Shown one piece after another: positions 41,992 through 49,947 of a stretch of 64,000 bases of DNA. A program made the translations under genes and the position numbers. Source of the DNA: an uncultured Anaeromusa sp. Its GTDB lineage: Bacteria; Bacillota; Negativicutes; Anaeromusales; Anaeromusaceae. Position 1 is the stretch's first letter; every line of letters begins with the position of its first letter. The stretch covers positions 1,429,501-1,493,500 of the forward strand of contig NZ_OY764902.1 of NCBI RefSeq assembly GCF_963668665.1, given 5' to 3'. The notes below the pieces were generated by a model that was given only the letters and a program-made list of their open reading frames with translations, was not told the origin of the DNA and ran no database searches.

Positions 41992-43155
41992 TTACTTTTC
42001 CAGCAGCAGCCGGCAGAGCAAGGCATGGTCGAAATGATGACAAGGGTCTAGGCCGGTGGAACTGCGCAGCTTAGCTAGGCGAAAAAGCAGCGTATTGCGA
42101 TGGATAAACAGCGCTTTCGCCGCCAGGGAGGTATTGAGATTTTGTTCCAGAAGGCAGCGCAGAGTGTCTTCCATATTGAATTTGCGCAAACTGGCTTGGT
42201 GCAGCGTATCTTGCAGCCGTTGCAGCGGGCGGCAGTTATGGCCGGGCGCATAGCGCAGAGCATATGCCGCCAGCACAGGAAGCTCTTCGATGGAAGCGAC
42301 CGGTTTATCCGGACGGCAGCATTTTAATGCAAATAATGCTTCCCGGTAGGAAAAATGAAGCTGTGCAGTGGCGGCGTTGCTGCTGCCAAGTCCGATGGGC
42401 AAAGGAGAGGTGTGAGGAGGCAAGAACTGACTTAGTTCTCGGCTCCATTGAAACAAGGCGTCCAACGAATCAGGCGCGGAGAGCTGTGTTTCTCTCAGAA
42501 TAACTAAGCGCTGCTCCAGGAAGACGACAAAATCACGGGGCCCAATGCAAGGAGAGGGCAAAAGCTGCTGCAGGATGTTCTCGCGCAGGCGGGTGAAGAC
42601 CAGATCGTAAGGGCCAAAGGTAAGGGCTTGTAATATAAGAGGTTCTGTGTCGATAACGACAACCTGACGCACGAGAGATAAATCGTATTTGAGCAGCTTG
42701 GCGGATGCCTGCAGGGAAGCCGTGTCCTGCTCTGTTTTTTCCGCGAGCAGCAGGCTGGCAAAATGCTCATGCAATTGTGCTTGGGAGCGGAATTTTTCCA
42801 TTAATACGTCGCGTTCCAAAATTAATTCGGTGACGGCTTTGAGCAGCTTGGCCGTATCGCGGACTTCCTTGGGGTGACCCGAAATACCGACAACGCCGAT
42901 AACCTGACCCTCTAAAAATATAGGCATATTAACGCCAGGGAGCGCACCGGGAAAGAGGTTGACGTCTTCCGGGTGAATTTCTACGGTCTGCTGCTGGGTT
43001 ATGGCGTCAAAGGCGCCTTTGTGAAAATCGCCGATCCGTTTAGACTGGAAAGAAGCAATGATCGTTCCCGTGGCATCCATGACATTGACGTTTTGCCGCA
43101 CCAAGGGCATGAGGGCGTTGACTACTTGCTGCGCCAGGCCGGGAGTGAGGAGCAT
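41992..43155 (-). CDS. CdaR-family sugar-diacid regulator (second copy)
   Basis: A 387-residue paralog of the regulator at 22591-23763. The N-terminal diacid recognition domain (NALMPLVRQNVNVMDATG, GVVGISGHPKEVRDTAKL) and the C-terminal HTH (NLNTSLAAKALFIHRNTLLF) are both intact. It is divergent from a glycerate kinase gene across 236 bases. CdaR in E. coli controls glycerate and galactarate/glucarate use, so it likely regulates that kinase and itself. GAAGGAGGCG lies upstream of the ATG (minus strand). Confidence 0.9.
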   Translation of the reverse strand: MLLTPGLAQQVVNALMPLVRQNVNVMDATGTIIASFQSKRIGDFHKGAFDAITQQQTVEIHPEDVNLFPGALPGVNMPIFLEGQVIGVVGISGHPKEVRDTAKLLKAVTELILERDVLMEKFRSQAQLHEHFASLLLAEKTEQDTASLQASAKLLKYDLSLVRQVVVIDTEPLILQALTFGPYDLVFTRLRENILQQLLPSPCIGPRDFVVFLEQRLVILRETQLSAPDSLDALFQWSRELSQFLPPHTSPLPIGLGSSNAATAQLHFSYREALFALKCCRPDKPVASIEELPVLAAYALRYAPGHNCRPLQRLQDTLHQASLRKFNMEDTLRCLLEQNLNTSLAAKALFIHRNTLLFRLAKLRSSTGLDPCHHFDHALLCRLLLEK

Positions 43156-43310
43156 GCTGCAACGCCTCCTTCTTTTATCCAGGCTATGATACTAGTATTT
43201 GGCGGTTTTGTCTAAAATCCTGCTGAAACAAAAAAGATATCGAGGAGATTTTTATAATTTTATGTGCAAAACTTCTAAAAAATCATTAAAAAATCGTGCA
43301 ATCCAGACAA

Positions 43311-43338
43311 TTGCCTTGGCTAAGGAACTTAGTATAAA
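43311..43338 (+). promoter_or_regulatory. Promoter of the glycerate kinase gene
   Basis: TTGCCT (43311-43316), 16-base spacer, TATAAA (43333-43338). A small dyad CCTTGGCTAAGG lies across the -35 and spacer and could be an operator. Confidence 0.5.
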
Positions 43339-43391
43339 ATAAAATAAATAAATGCTTTCGGAAAATTTAGCTGTTTTAAGGAGGAAAAACC

Positions 43392-44537
43392 ATGCGTGTA
43401 ATTATTGCACCGGATTCCTATAAAGGAAGCGTATCGGCTTTGGAGGTAGCCCGGGCTATGCAGCGGGGCGTACAAACCGTGTTTCCTCACGCAGAGATTC
43501 AGTTGGTGCCGATTGCCGACGGCGGCGAAGGTACAGTAGAAGCCATGGTAGCCTCCACAGGCGGTACGGTAGTGAAGAAATCTGTCCAAGGGCCGCTGAG
43601 GACGTCGGTGGAAGCCTACTACGGACTGTTGGGCGATAAAGTGACTGCGGTGATTGAAATGGCGGCCGCTTCCGGTTTGCCCTTGGTGCCCAAGGCGCAG
43701 CGAGATCCCCGGGGGACGACTACGTACGGGACCGGCGAACTGATCAAGGCGGCGCTGGACGCAGGCGCCAAGCGTTTGGTTATCGGTATTGGCGGCAGCG
43801 CTACCAATGACGGCGGCGCGGGCATGCTGCAAGCGCTCGGCGTTCGCTTTCTTGATGCGGCTGGCCAGGAATTGCCCTCAGGCGGCGCTGCCTTGGCGAA
43901 GTTGGCGAGCATTGATATGAGCGGCCTAGATGCCCGCTTGGCGCAGACCGATATTTTGGTGGCTTGCGATGTAGACAATCCTTTGTGCGGTCCTCGCGGC
44001 GCGTCGGCTGTCTATGGGCCGCAAAAAGGGGCTACGCCGGCAATCGTGCAGGAACTGGATGCGGCTTTGGCGCGTTACGCCCGAGTGGCTCAAGAAGTTA
44101 CCGGCAAGGACGCAGCCGAGATAGCCGGCGCGGGCGCAGCGGGCGGTTTGGGCGCCGGATTCCTCTTCTTTACGGAAGGACGTTTGTGTCCTGGGGTGGA
44201 CGTGGTGCTGGAGACCGCTAACTTTGAAGAGATGGTAAAGCAGGCTGATTTGGTGCTGACCGGCGAGGGCTGTACGGATTATCAGACCGCCTATGGCAAG
44301 GCGCCTGTAGGAGTCTCGGCCTTGGCTAGAGCGTATGGCGTGCCCTGTATCTGTTTGTCCGGCGGTCTGGGCGAAGGCTGCAGCGCTGTGCGCGAAAAAG
44401 GCATTGACGCCTTGAGCAGTACCGCGCCTGGTCCGTTGAGCTTGGAAGAATGCATGGAGCGCGGCGCGGAACTGATTGAAGAAGCCGCTGAACGCGTATG
44501 CCGCCTGTTGGCGGTAGGAATGGAACTAAAAAAATAG
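43392..44537 (+). CDS. Glycerate kinase (GlxK/GarK family)
   Basis: A 381-residue enzyme that phosphorylates D-glycerate, giving 2-phosphoglycerate in the GarK/GlxK class. Diagnostic stretches: IIAPDSYKGSVSALEVARAM at the N-terminus, PIADGGEGT, ATNDGGAGMLQALG and LTGEGCTDYQTAYGKAP. Length matches the family. The ATG follows AAGGAGGAAAAACC. It is divergent from a CdaR-type regulator and followed by a protein carrying the same diacid-sensing domain, which together suggest a glycerate or sugar-acid catabolic locus. Confidence 0.94.
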   Translation: MRVIIAPDSYKGSVSALEVARAMQRGVQTVFPHAEIQLVPIADGGEGTVEAMVASTGGTVVKKSVQGPLRTSVEAYYGLLGDKVTAVIEMAAASGLPLVPKAQRDPRGTTTYGTGELIKAALDAGAKRLVIGIGGSATNDGGAGMLQALGVRFLDAAGQELPSGGAALAKLASIDMSGLDARLAQTDILVACDVDNPLCGPRGASAVYGPQKGATPAIVQELDAALARYARVAQEVTGKDAAEIAGAGAAGGLGAGFLFFTEGRLCPGVDVVLETANFEEMVKQADLVLTGEGCTDYQTAYGKAPVGVSALARAYGVPCICLSGGLGEGCSAVREKGIDALSSTAPGPLSLEECMERGAELIEEAAERVCRLLAVGMELKK

Positions 44538-44558
44538 ACAAATTGTCTAATAAAGAGG

Positions 44559-44614
44559 AAACCGTGAACCGTGTTTTTGGACATCTTTGCCAATTGCACT
44601 TGTTCGCGGTTTTT
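44559..44614 (+). terminator. Terminator after glycerate kinase
   Basis: AAACCGTGAAC (44559-44569) pairs with GTTCGCGGTTT (44602-44612) with one wobble; TTTTT follows. A separate 7-bp dyad TAGACAA/TTGTCTA covers the stop codon. Confidence 0.8.
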
Positions 44615-44678
44615 ACGATGTAAATAGAGAAAATAAAAATGCTTTAACAGCAAGCGGAAAAAGAGAGGGGTTGCAATT

Positions 44679-45527
44679 ATGGCTTGGAATCATCCGGTGC
44701 CGCTGGAGTTGGCGCAACGCGTGGTGGAAATGATTCACGAGGTGACTGGGAGCAACGTGAATTTTATGGGTTTAGGCGGCGAGATTATCGCCACTAAGCA
44801 ACCAGAGCGGCTGGGGAAAATACATAGCGCTGCGGAGAGCATTATGGCCGGACGCGTAGATGAGGTAGCGGTAACGGTTGAAGACGCCGCCAAAATGGAC
44901 GGGGTTAAAGCAGGCTATAACGGCGCTATTTTATACAAAGGGCAGCGTCTGGGCGTGATCGGTATTACCGGCGACCCCGAAGCGGTAAAGCCGCTGCAAA
45001 AAATGGCGGCCATTGTGGTTAATGAAGAAATTGCCAAAGAACGTGAGCGTCAAGAACGGGAGCAAGGGTTGCAGCAAGTAGCGGCTCAACTGGAAGCCGC
45101 CACAGGAGAGATGGACGAACTATACTCTTCAGCAGCGCAAGTCGCCGGACGCTATAGCGAGATGGCGGAAGCCGTAAAGACTACGGAGACGGAATTGAAC
45201 GATCTAAACCAGGTGCTGGACTATATCCGCAACATTGCCAGCCAAACCAATCTGTTGGGCCTAAACGCCTCTATCGAAGCAGCTCGGGCTGGCGAGCAGG
45301 GACGCGGTTTTGCGGTGGTGGCTGACGAGGTGCGCAAGCTGGCTACGTATTCGGCGGATTCTTTGGGCAAGATTAATCAGGCGCTGCAGGCGATTAAAAG
45401 CTCGGTGCTGCGCATCGGCGCGGATGTACGAGGTAACAAGGAAATTACCGAACGTCAGGAGCAAACGCTGTCTTCTTTAGCGGCGCAAGTACAGGGGCTG
45501 CAGCAGGAGCTGCAAAAATTGGTATAG
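44679..45527 (+). CDS. Cytoplasmic chemoreceptor with a sugar-diacid recognition domain
   Basis: A 282-residue soluble protein with no membrane segment. Residues 1-125 match the diacid recognition domain of CdaR ([38 protein letters not shown]). Residues about 150-282 are a short methyl-accepting signalling domain with the tip [24 protein letters not shown] is absent. It would sense glycerate or sugar diacids in the cytoplasm and steer CheA. It lies behind glycerate kinase and CdaR, so transport, regulation and taxis may share a ligand. It follows GAGAGGGG. Confidence 0.85.
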   Translation: MAWNHPVPLELAQRVVEMIHEVTGSNVNFMGLGGEIIATKQPERLGKIHSAAESIMAGRVDEVAVTVEDAAKMDGVKAGYNGAILYKGQRLGVIGITGDPEAVKPLQKMAAIVVNEEIAKERERQEREQGLQQVAAQLEAATGEMDELYSSAAQVAGRYSEMAEAVKTTETELNDLNQVLDYIRNIASQTNLLGLNASIEAARAGEQGRGFAVVADEVRKLATYSADSLGKINQALQAIKSSVLRIGADVRGNKEITERQEQTLSSLAAQVQGLQQELQKLV

Positions 45528-45530
45528 TGA

Positions 45531-45584
45531 GCAGGACTTCAGCAGCTTTGCGGGGAGCTCCCTGCAAAGCTGCTGAAGTCCTGC
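45531..45584. repeat. Perfect 21-bp inverted repeat
   Basis: Arms 45531-45551 and 45564-45584 are exact complements, with an inner GGGAGCTCCC palindrome. It begins four bases after the receptor stop but lacks a T-run, so termination is possible but not typical. It runs directly into a repeat unit. Confidence 0.65.
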
Positions 45585-45615
45585 CCTCCGTTTACTCCCT
45601 CTACTCCTGTTCAAA
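45584..45615 (+). repeat. Forward copy of the repeat family
   Basis: CCCTCCGTTTACTCCCTCTACTCCTGTTCAA-type unit joined to the right end of the long hairpin. Confidence 0.75.
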
Positions 45616-45660
45616 TCCCTTTGCGCTGGTTTTTCTCTGTGTTCTAAAAAGGAGGCTCCT

Positions 45661-46239
45661 ATGCATCAACCGTTGCGAGTTGCTTTTGACTTTTCCTGTC
45701 CCTACTGCTATTTGCTTTGGGGTTATGTGCAGGAGCTGCGGCGAACATCGCCAGTACCGGTGGAGTGGCTGCCTTGGGAGATAAATCCAGAGTTGGAGCT
45801 GGAGGGAAGAGCGTTACAGCCGGGGGCGCCGGGCATATCTCAACCCGATCAATTAGGCGCGTCCCTGGGCTTGGTTCCTTCCGCCAGGACCGTGTTGTCT
45901 AATACTCATCAGGCGCTGGCGGCGTTGGAATTTGCCAAAGATCTTGGCCAAGGCGATGCGTGGCTGGATGTAGTGTTTCCAGCTCATTTTGTCGGCGATC
46001 GGGATATCGGTCAATTGCCGGTGCTGCTGCAACTGGCGCAGGAGATCGGTTTAGATGTCCAAGCTTTGGAGGCAGCGCTGCAGGCCGGGCGCTATAATCG
46101 GCGTTTGCTGGATAACGAGGCGTATTGCCAGGAACATCAGATTGAATGGGTTCCTACCGTGCTTTGGGGCCAGGAAAAGCTGCTGGAAGGCGTTATTACC
46201 TTTAGTGTCTTTAAAGATACGTTAAAAACCTTGTTTTAG
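45661..46239 (+). CDS. DsbA-like thioredoxin-fold protein (FrnE-type)
   Basis: A 192-residue cytoplasmic protein with the CPYC redox motif (FDFSCPYCYLLWGYV) at residues 13-17. The helical insert and the cis-Pro loop WVPTVLW near residue 161 follow the FrnE/2-hydroxychromene isomerase-like group of DsbA-fold proteins. There is no signal peptide, so it acts inside the cell, perhaps in thiol-disulfide exchange or as a glutathione-independent isomerase. The ATG follows AAAGGAGGCTCCT. It is a single gene with a terminator after it. Confidence 0.85.
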   Translation: MHQPLRVAFDFSCPYCYLLWGYVQELRRTSPVPVEWLPWEINPELELEGRALQPGAPGISQPDQLGASLGLVPSARTVLSNTHQALAALEFAKDLGQGDAWLDVVFPAHFVGDRDIGQLPVLLQLAQEIGLDVQALEAALQAGRYNRRLLDNEAYCQEHQIEWVPTVLWGQEKLLEGVITFSVFKDTLKTLF

Positions 46240-46266
46240 GGAAGGACGGTTTCCCTTGCTGATTTC

Positions 46267-46299
46267 TCCCCCTGGCTCTGGCTAGGGGATTTTTATTTT
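46267..46299 (+). terminator. Terminator after the DsbA-like gene
   Basis: TCCCC (46267-46271) pairs with GGGGA (46285-46289) with inner TGGCT/AGCC pairing, followed by TTTTTATTTT. Confidence 0.7.
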
Positions 46300-46389
46300 C
46301 TCTCCTCGCAAGCCAACTTAGTTCCGGTCAATTCGAGGAACGTAGCAACGCGGTGATCTCCCGAATATATAAAAACCTGCCCTTCTCTT

Positions 46390-46506
46390 GCACTCTGATT
46401 CTCTTGTTCAATATTCATCGCAGCCCTCCCTCTACTCCCTGTACTCCTGTTAAAATCGCGTGCCACTCCTTCGTGTCCTCTCGTGACTCCGATTCTCCTG
46501 TTCGAT
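46390..46506 (+). repeat. Two full and one partial forward copies of the repeat family
   Basis: Partial unit at 46390-46412, full units at 46421-46454 and 46474-46506. They fill most of the 360-base gap before the ABC-F gene. Confidence 0.75.
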
Positions 46507-46599
46507 GCTCCATTTTCTTTTTCTCGACTCTCCATTGTGCTTTGGCAGCGCCTTTTGTACAATAGAATTTAGATTTAAAAGAAGACAGAGGAAAACATT

Positions 46600-48498
46600 A
46601 TGCATATCCTTTCCATAGAAAATATGAGCAAGCAATACGGTGAGCGTACTCTTTTTGAGGACGTTACGTTTGGAATTGGCGATACGGATCGGTTAGGCCT
46701 TATCGGCGTTAACGGCACCGGCAAGACCACATTTTTAAAAGTGATCGCCGGTCTGGAACCGCCGGACGAGGGGCGCATCAGTCGCGCAGGCGGCGTGCAG
46801 GTGGAGTATTTGTCTCAGGACCCGGACTACGACCCGGAAGGCACGGTTCTGCAAGAAGTTTTTCGCGGCGCTTCTCCCATTCTGCAGGTGCTGCGAGACT
46901 ATGAGGCGGCCCTGGGGGCCGCTGCCGCCCGGCCCGGTGATGAGGCGCTGCAGGCGCAGGTAGTGCGTTTGGGGCAGAAAATGGACGAGCAGAACGCCTG
47001 GCCCCTAGAAAGCGATGCCAAGACCATTCTAACCAAGCTGGGTATTGACGATTTCAGCGCCCAGATGAAAACGTTGTCCGGCGGCCAGCGTAAGCGAGTG
47101 GCCTTGGCGGGAGCGCTCATCAATCCGGCGCAGCTTTTGATTTTGGATGAACCTACCAACCATATCGACCATGAAACCGTAGCTTGGCTGGAACAGACGC
47201 TGGCCCGCCGCAACGGGGCGCTGCTTGTCATCAGCCATGATCGCTACTTTTTAGATCGCGTTACTACCGGCATTTTAGAGCTAGACCGGGGCCGCCTTTT
47301 CCGTTACGAGGGCAATTACAGTCTCTTTTTGGAACAAAAAGCGGCGCGGGAAGAGCGCGAAGAAGCCAGCGAACGCAAGCGCCAAAACCTGCTGCGTCAG
47401 GAACTGGCTTGGATGATGCGCGGCGCGAGGGCGCGCAGTACTAAGCAAAAAGCGCGTATTGAACGCTTTGAGACTCTGTCAGAGCAGCAATCCTTAGGCA
47501 AGGCGGCGGCCCTGGAAATGTCCGTAGGCTCCAGCCGTTTGGGTAAAACCGTCATCGAAGTGGAGCACCTGAGCCATGATTTTGGCGAGGGCTGCGTTTT
47601 GCAGGACTTCAGCTACATTGTCAAGCGGAATGACCGCATCGGCATTGTCGGCACCAACGGCAGCGGCAAATCGACCCTGCTGAACTTGATCGCCGGGCAC
47701 CTAGAGCCGCAGGCGGGGAGCATCAAAGTGGGACAGACTGTTAAAATCGGTTATTTTGCGCAGGAGAACATCGAAATGGACCCTCGTCTGCGGGTGATTG
47801 AATACATTCGCGAAGAGGCCAATTTTATTGCAACTTTGGACGGCGGCATGATCAGCGCCGCGCAGATGTTGGAGCGTTTCTTATTTCCGCCGCATCTCCA
47901 GGGCGTGTCCGTAGCCAAACTGTCCGGCGGCGAACGCCGCCGCCTCTACTTGCTCCGGGTGCTGATGAGCGCCCCTAATGTGCTGCTTTTGGACGAGCCG
48001 ACCAATGATTTGGATACGCTCACCTTGGCGGTGCTGGAAGATTACCTAGATACCTTCCCCGGAGCGGTGCTGACCGTCTCTCATGACCGCTACTTTCTTG
48101 ATCGCGTGGCCGACCATATTTTCGCTTTTGAAGCAGGTGGTTCTATCGGGCGTTATCCCGGAGGCTATAGCGACTATCTCGACGCCAGAGCGCCGCAGGG
48201 CGAGCTGGAGAAAGCGTCCGGCCCAAAAGAAAGCGATAAGACCGACGAGCGCAATCAAAACCGCGCGCCTCGCATGGGCTTTAAGGAAAAACGCGAATTT
48301 GATGAAATTGAAGGCGTTATCGCCGCCGCCGAAGGAGAACTTCGCGCCGTCCGTTCTCAACTGGCCCAAGGAGGCAGTGATTTTTCGCTTTTGCAGGAGC
48401 TGCTGGAGCGAGAAAAACAGCTGCTGGCGCGGCTGGAAGAGCTTATGGAGCGTTGGGCCTACTTGAGTGAACTGGCGGAAGCCAATGAGAGCCGCTAA
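46600..48498 (+). CDS. ABC-F family ATPase (Uup/EttA-like)
   Basis: A 632-residue cytoplasmic protein with two ABC domains and no membrane part. The first has GVNGTGKTT, LSGGQRKRVALAGAL and LDEPTNHID; the second has GTNGSGKST, LSGGERRRLYLLRVL and LDEPTNDLD. Between them is the charged linker typical of ABC-F proteins. The C-terminus is a lysine/glutamate-rich coiled coil as in Uup. These proteins act on the ribosome or on DNA intermediates. The gene ends 69 bases before tRNA-Val and may be unrelated to it. Confidence 0.92.
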   Translation: MHILSIENMSKQYGERTLFEDVTFGIGDTDRLGLIGVNGTGKTTFLKVIAGLEPPDEGRISRAGGVQVEYLSQDPDYDPEGTVLQEVFRGASPILQVLRDYEAALGAAAARPGDEALQAQVVRLGQKMDEQNAWPLESDAKTILTKLGIDDFSAQMKTLSGGQRKRVALAGALINPAQLLILDEPTNHIDHETVAWLEQTLARRNGALLVISHDRYFLDRVTTGILELDRGRLFRYEGNYSLFLEQKAAREEREEASERKRQNLLRQELAWMMRGARARSTKQKARIERFETLSEQQSLGKAAALEMSVGSSRLGKTVIEVEHLSHDFGEGCVLQDFSYIVKRNDRIGIVGTNGSGKSTLLNLIAGHLEPQAGSIKVGQTVKIGYFAQENIEMDPRLRVIEYIREEANFIATLDGGMISAAQMLERFLFPPHLQGVSVAKLSGGERRRLYLLRVLMSAPNVLLLDEPTNDLDTLTLAVLEDYLDTFPGAVLTVSHDRYFLDRVADHIFAFEAGGSIGRYPGGYSDYLDARAPQGELEKASGPKESDKTDERNQNRAPRMGFKEKREFDEIEGVIAAAEGELRAVRSQLAQGGSDFSLLQELLEREKQLLARLEELMERWAYLSELAEANESR

Positions 48499-48526
48499 AT
48501 AGGCTGGCGAGTTTCGTCGCTCTATC

Positions 48527-48555
48527 TGGACAAGAAAACATTGTTATGGTAAAAT
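48527..48555 (+). promoter_or_regulatory. Promoter of tRNA-Val
   Basis: TGGACA (48527-48532), 17-base spacer, TAAAAT (48550-48555), 12 bases before the tRNA. Confidence 0.65.
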
Positions 48556-48567
48556 TAAAACCTGTTA

Positions 48568-48642
48568 GGGGCATTAGCTCAGTGGGAGAGCGCTTGATTC
48601 ACATTCAAGAGGCCACTGGTTCGAAACCAGTATGCCCCACCA
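48568..48642 (+). tRNA. tRNA-Val (anticodon CAC)
   Basis: Cloverleaf: acceptor GGGGCAT/ATGCCCC, D-loop with AGCTCAGTGGGAGAGC, anticodon stem CTTGA/TCAAG with loop TTCACAT giving anticodon CAC, T-arm CTGGTTCGAAACCAG, and encoded CCA end. A small terminator (AAGGG...CCCTTTTTT) follows. The 3' half of this gene is the attachment site of the integrated element downstream. Confidence 0.95.
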
Positions 48643-48687
48643 GTAATTACAAGGGTTTGCAGAGATGCAGGCCCTTTTTTATTTTGT
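48596..48687 (+). repeat. Left attachment repeat (attL, with intact tRNA)
   Basis: Identical to 58092-58183 except for G at 48671 versus A at 58167. It begins in the anticodon stem and ends after the tRNA terminator. Confidence 0.93.
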
Positions 48688-48690
48688 ATT

Positions 48691-48713
48691 GGGGTTTGTT
48701 TTGGGGTTTGTTT
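48691..48713 (+). repeat. G-rich end repeat (left), possible integrase arm site
   Basis: Two GGGGTTTGTTT-like units in tandem just inside attL; a near-identical copy (one mismatch) is just inside attR at 57958-57980. Confidence 0.6.
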
Positions 48714-48759
48714 ACCCCAAATAAATGCTAACTATTGCATCAGGGAGCAAAAAAACGGC

Positions 48760-49947
48760 CTAATTAGCCGCTTTTTTACTCCCTGATATTTTATTATTTT
48801 GAGCATTTTCGATGATACTACCCATTAGATCGGCAGTTTGTTGCTCTGATGATTGGAGAAGATGCGCGTATACTTGCATTGTTACGCGGCCATCAGCATG
48901 GCCTAGTTTGCCAGAAACAGTTCGCAGATCAACGCCGCCTTGGATTAGGAACGTTGCGGCCATATGGCGCAAAAGGTGTGGTGTAATATGAGGCAGCTTG
49001 TTTTTGATGGCAAACTTACGGAGGTAAGCTGTGAACGATGTGGGGTGCGCTGGTTCGCCATTCCAACTAACGAATACTTTCCTGCTATCTATCCACATAT
49101 CTCCCATTTTCAACTTGGTTTCGGCTTGTTCCGCTTTGTACTGTTTTATTACTGTCAGCACATTTTGTGGGACGGATACCATTCTCACGCTGGAATGGTT
49201 TTTAGGCACTTTTTCGACAATCCCATGCGTTTTACCAGTATATACGGCTGCGCGTTCGACTCTTAGATAGCCTTCGTTAAAATTAATATCTTGCCATTCT
49301 AGTCCGAATAACTCTTCGCGGCGTAGCCCCGTTGACAGTGCTAATAATACTATTGCTCGCCATTTTAATGATTCGCCATCTAGTCTTTGCAAAAATAATG
49401 CAGTTTGTTCTTGGTCATAAACCTTTTTAGGTGCGGTTTTTACTCGTGGCGCTTCCACGCAACTACAAGGATTTGCTGATATGAACCTCCATTTTTCTGC
49501 GGCCTTGAATATCGTTTTTAGTGCAGCGTGATACTTTTTTTGAGTGCTTAGGCTTAATGTGCCTCCACCTGCTTTAATCCCAGGTTCAGCTAGATTACGC
49601 ATGAATGCTAAAATGTGACGAGGTTCGACTTTTTGTATGCGAATTTGCCCAATGGCGACATTGATCCGCGGCCACAAGCGTAGGTAATAGACTTCGGTAT
49701 TAACTTCATGCGGTGTATTTTCCAGCCAATACGCAAAAAAATCCGCAACAGTCATTTTGCCGGTGCCGACAACTGCAGCAGTGCCTTGATTAACTTCTAC
49801 AACGAATGCTGCTAGCAATTTTTCTGCTTCTCGTTTGTTGTCGGCCATCACTGTTTTACGATAGCGGATTTGGTTGCCTGATCCGTCATATCCTGCGGTA
49901 ACGGTTAGCCTCCAGTTGTCTCCTCTTTTTTCAATCGATCCGGCCAT
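48760..49947 (-). CDS. Tyrosine recombinase (site-specific integrase)
   Basis: A 395-residue phage-type integrase. Residues 1-60 are an AP2-like arm-binding domain, about 65-160 a SAM-like core-binding domain and the rest the catalytic domain. Catalytic residues visible: Arg in STGLRREELFGLEW, His-x-x-Arg in HLLRHMAATFLIQ, and Tyr in GRVTMQVYAHLL. It should insert and excise the element at tRNA-Val. The gene lies beside attL. The start is placed at ATG 49947, 11 bases after AAAAGGA; ATG 49956 is too close. It overlaps the upstream unknown gene. Confidence 0.93.
   Translation of the reverse strand: MAGSIEKRGDNWRLTVTAGYDGSGNQIRYRKTVMADNKREAEKLLAAFVVEVNQGTAAVVGTGKMTVADFFAYWLENTPHEVNTEVYYLRLWPRINVAIGQIRIQKVEPRHILAFMRNLAEPGIKAGGGTLSLSTQKKYHAALKTIFKAAEKWRFISANPCSCVEAPRVKTAPKKVYDQEQTALFLQRLDGESLKWRAIVLLALSTGLRREELFGLEWQDINFNEGYLRVERAAVYTGKTHGIVEKVPKNHSSVRMVSVPQNVLTVIKQYKAEQAETKLKMGDMWIDSRKVFVSWNGEPAHPTSFTAYLRKFAIKNKLPHITPHLLRHMAATFLIQGGVDLRTVSGKLGHADGRVTMQVYAHLLQSSEQQTADLMGSIIENAQNNKISGSKKAAN

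Noticed and set aside
17258..46506. The recurring CCCTCC/CTCCTGTT units as CRISPR repeats
   Set aside because: Copies are scattered over nine gaps, spacing is irregular, both orientations occur, units are degenerate and no cas gene is present.
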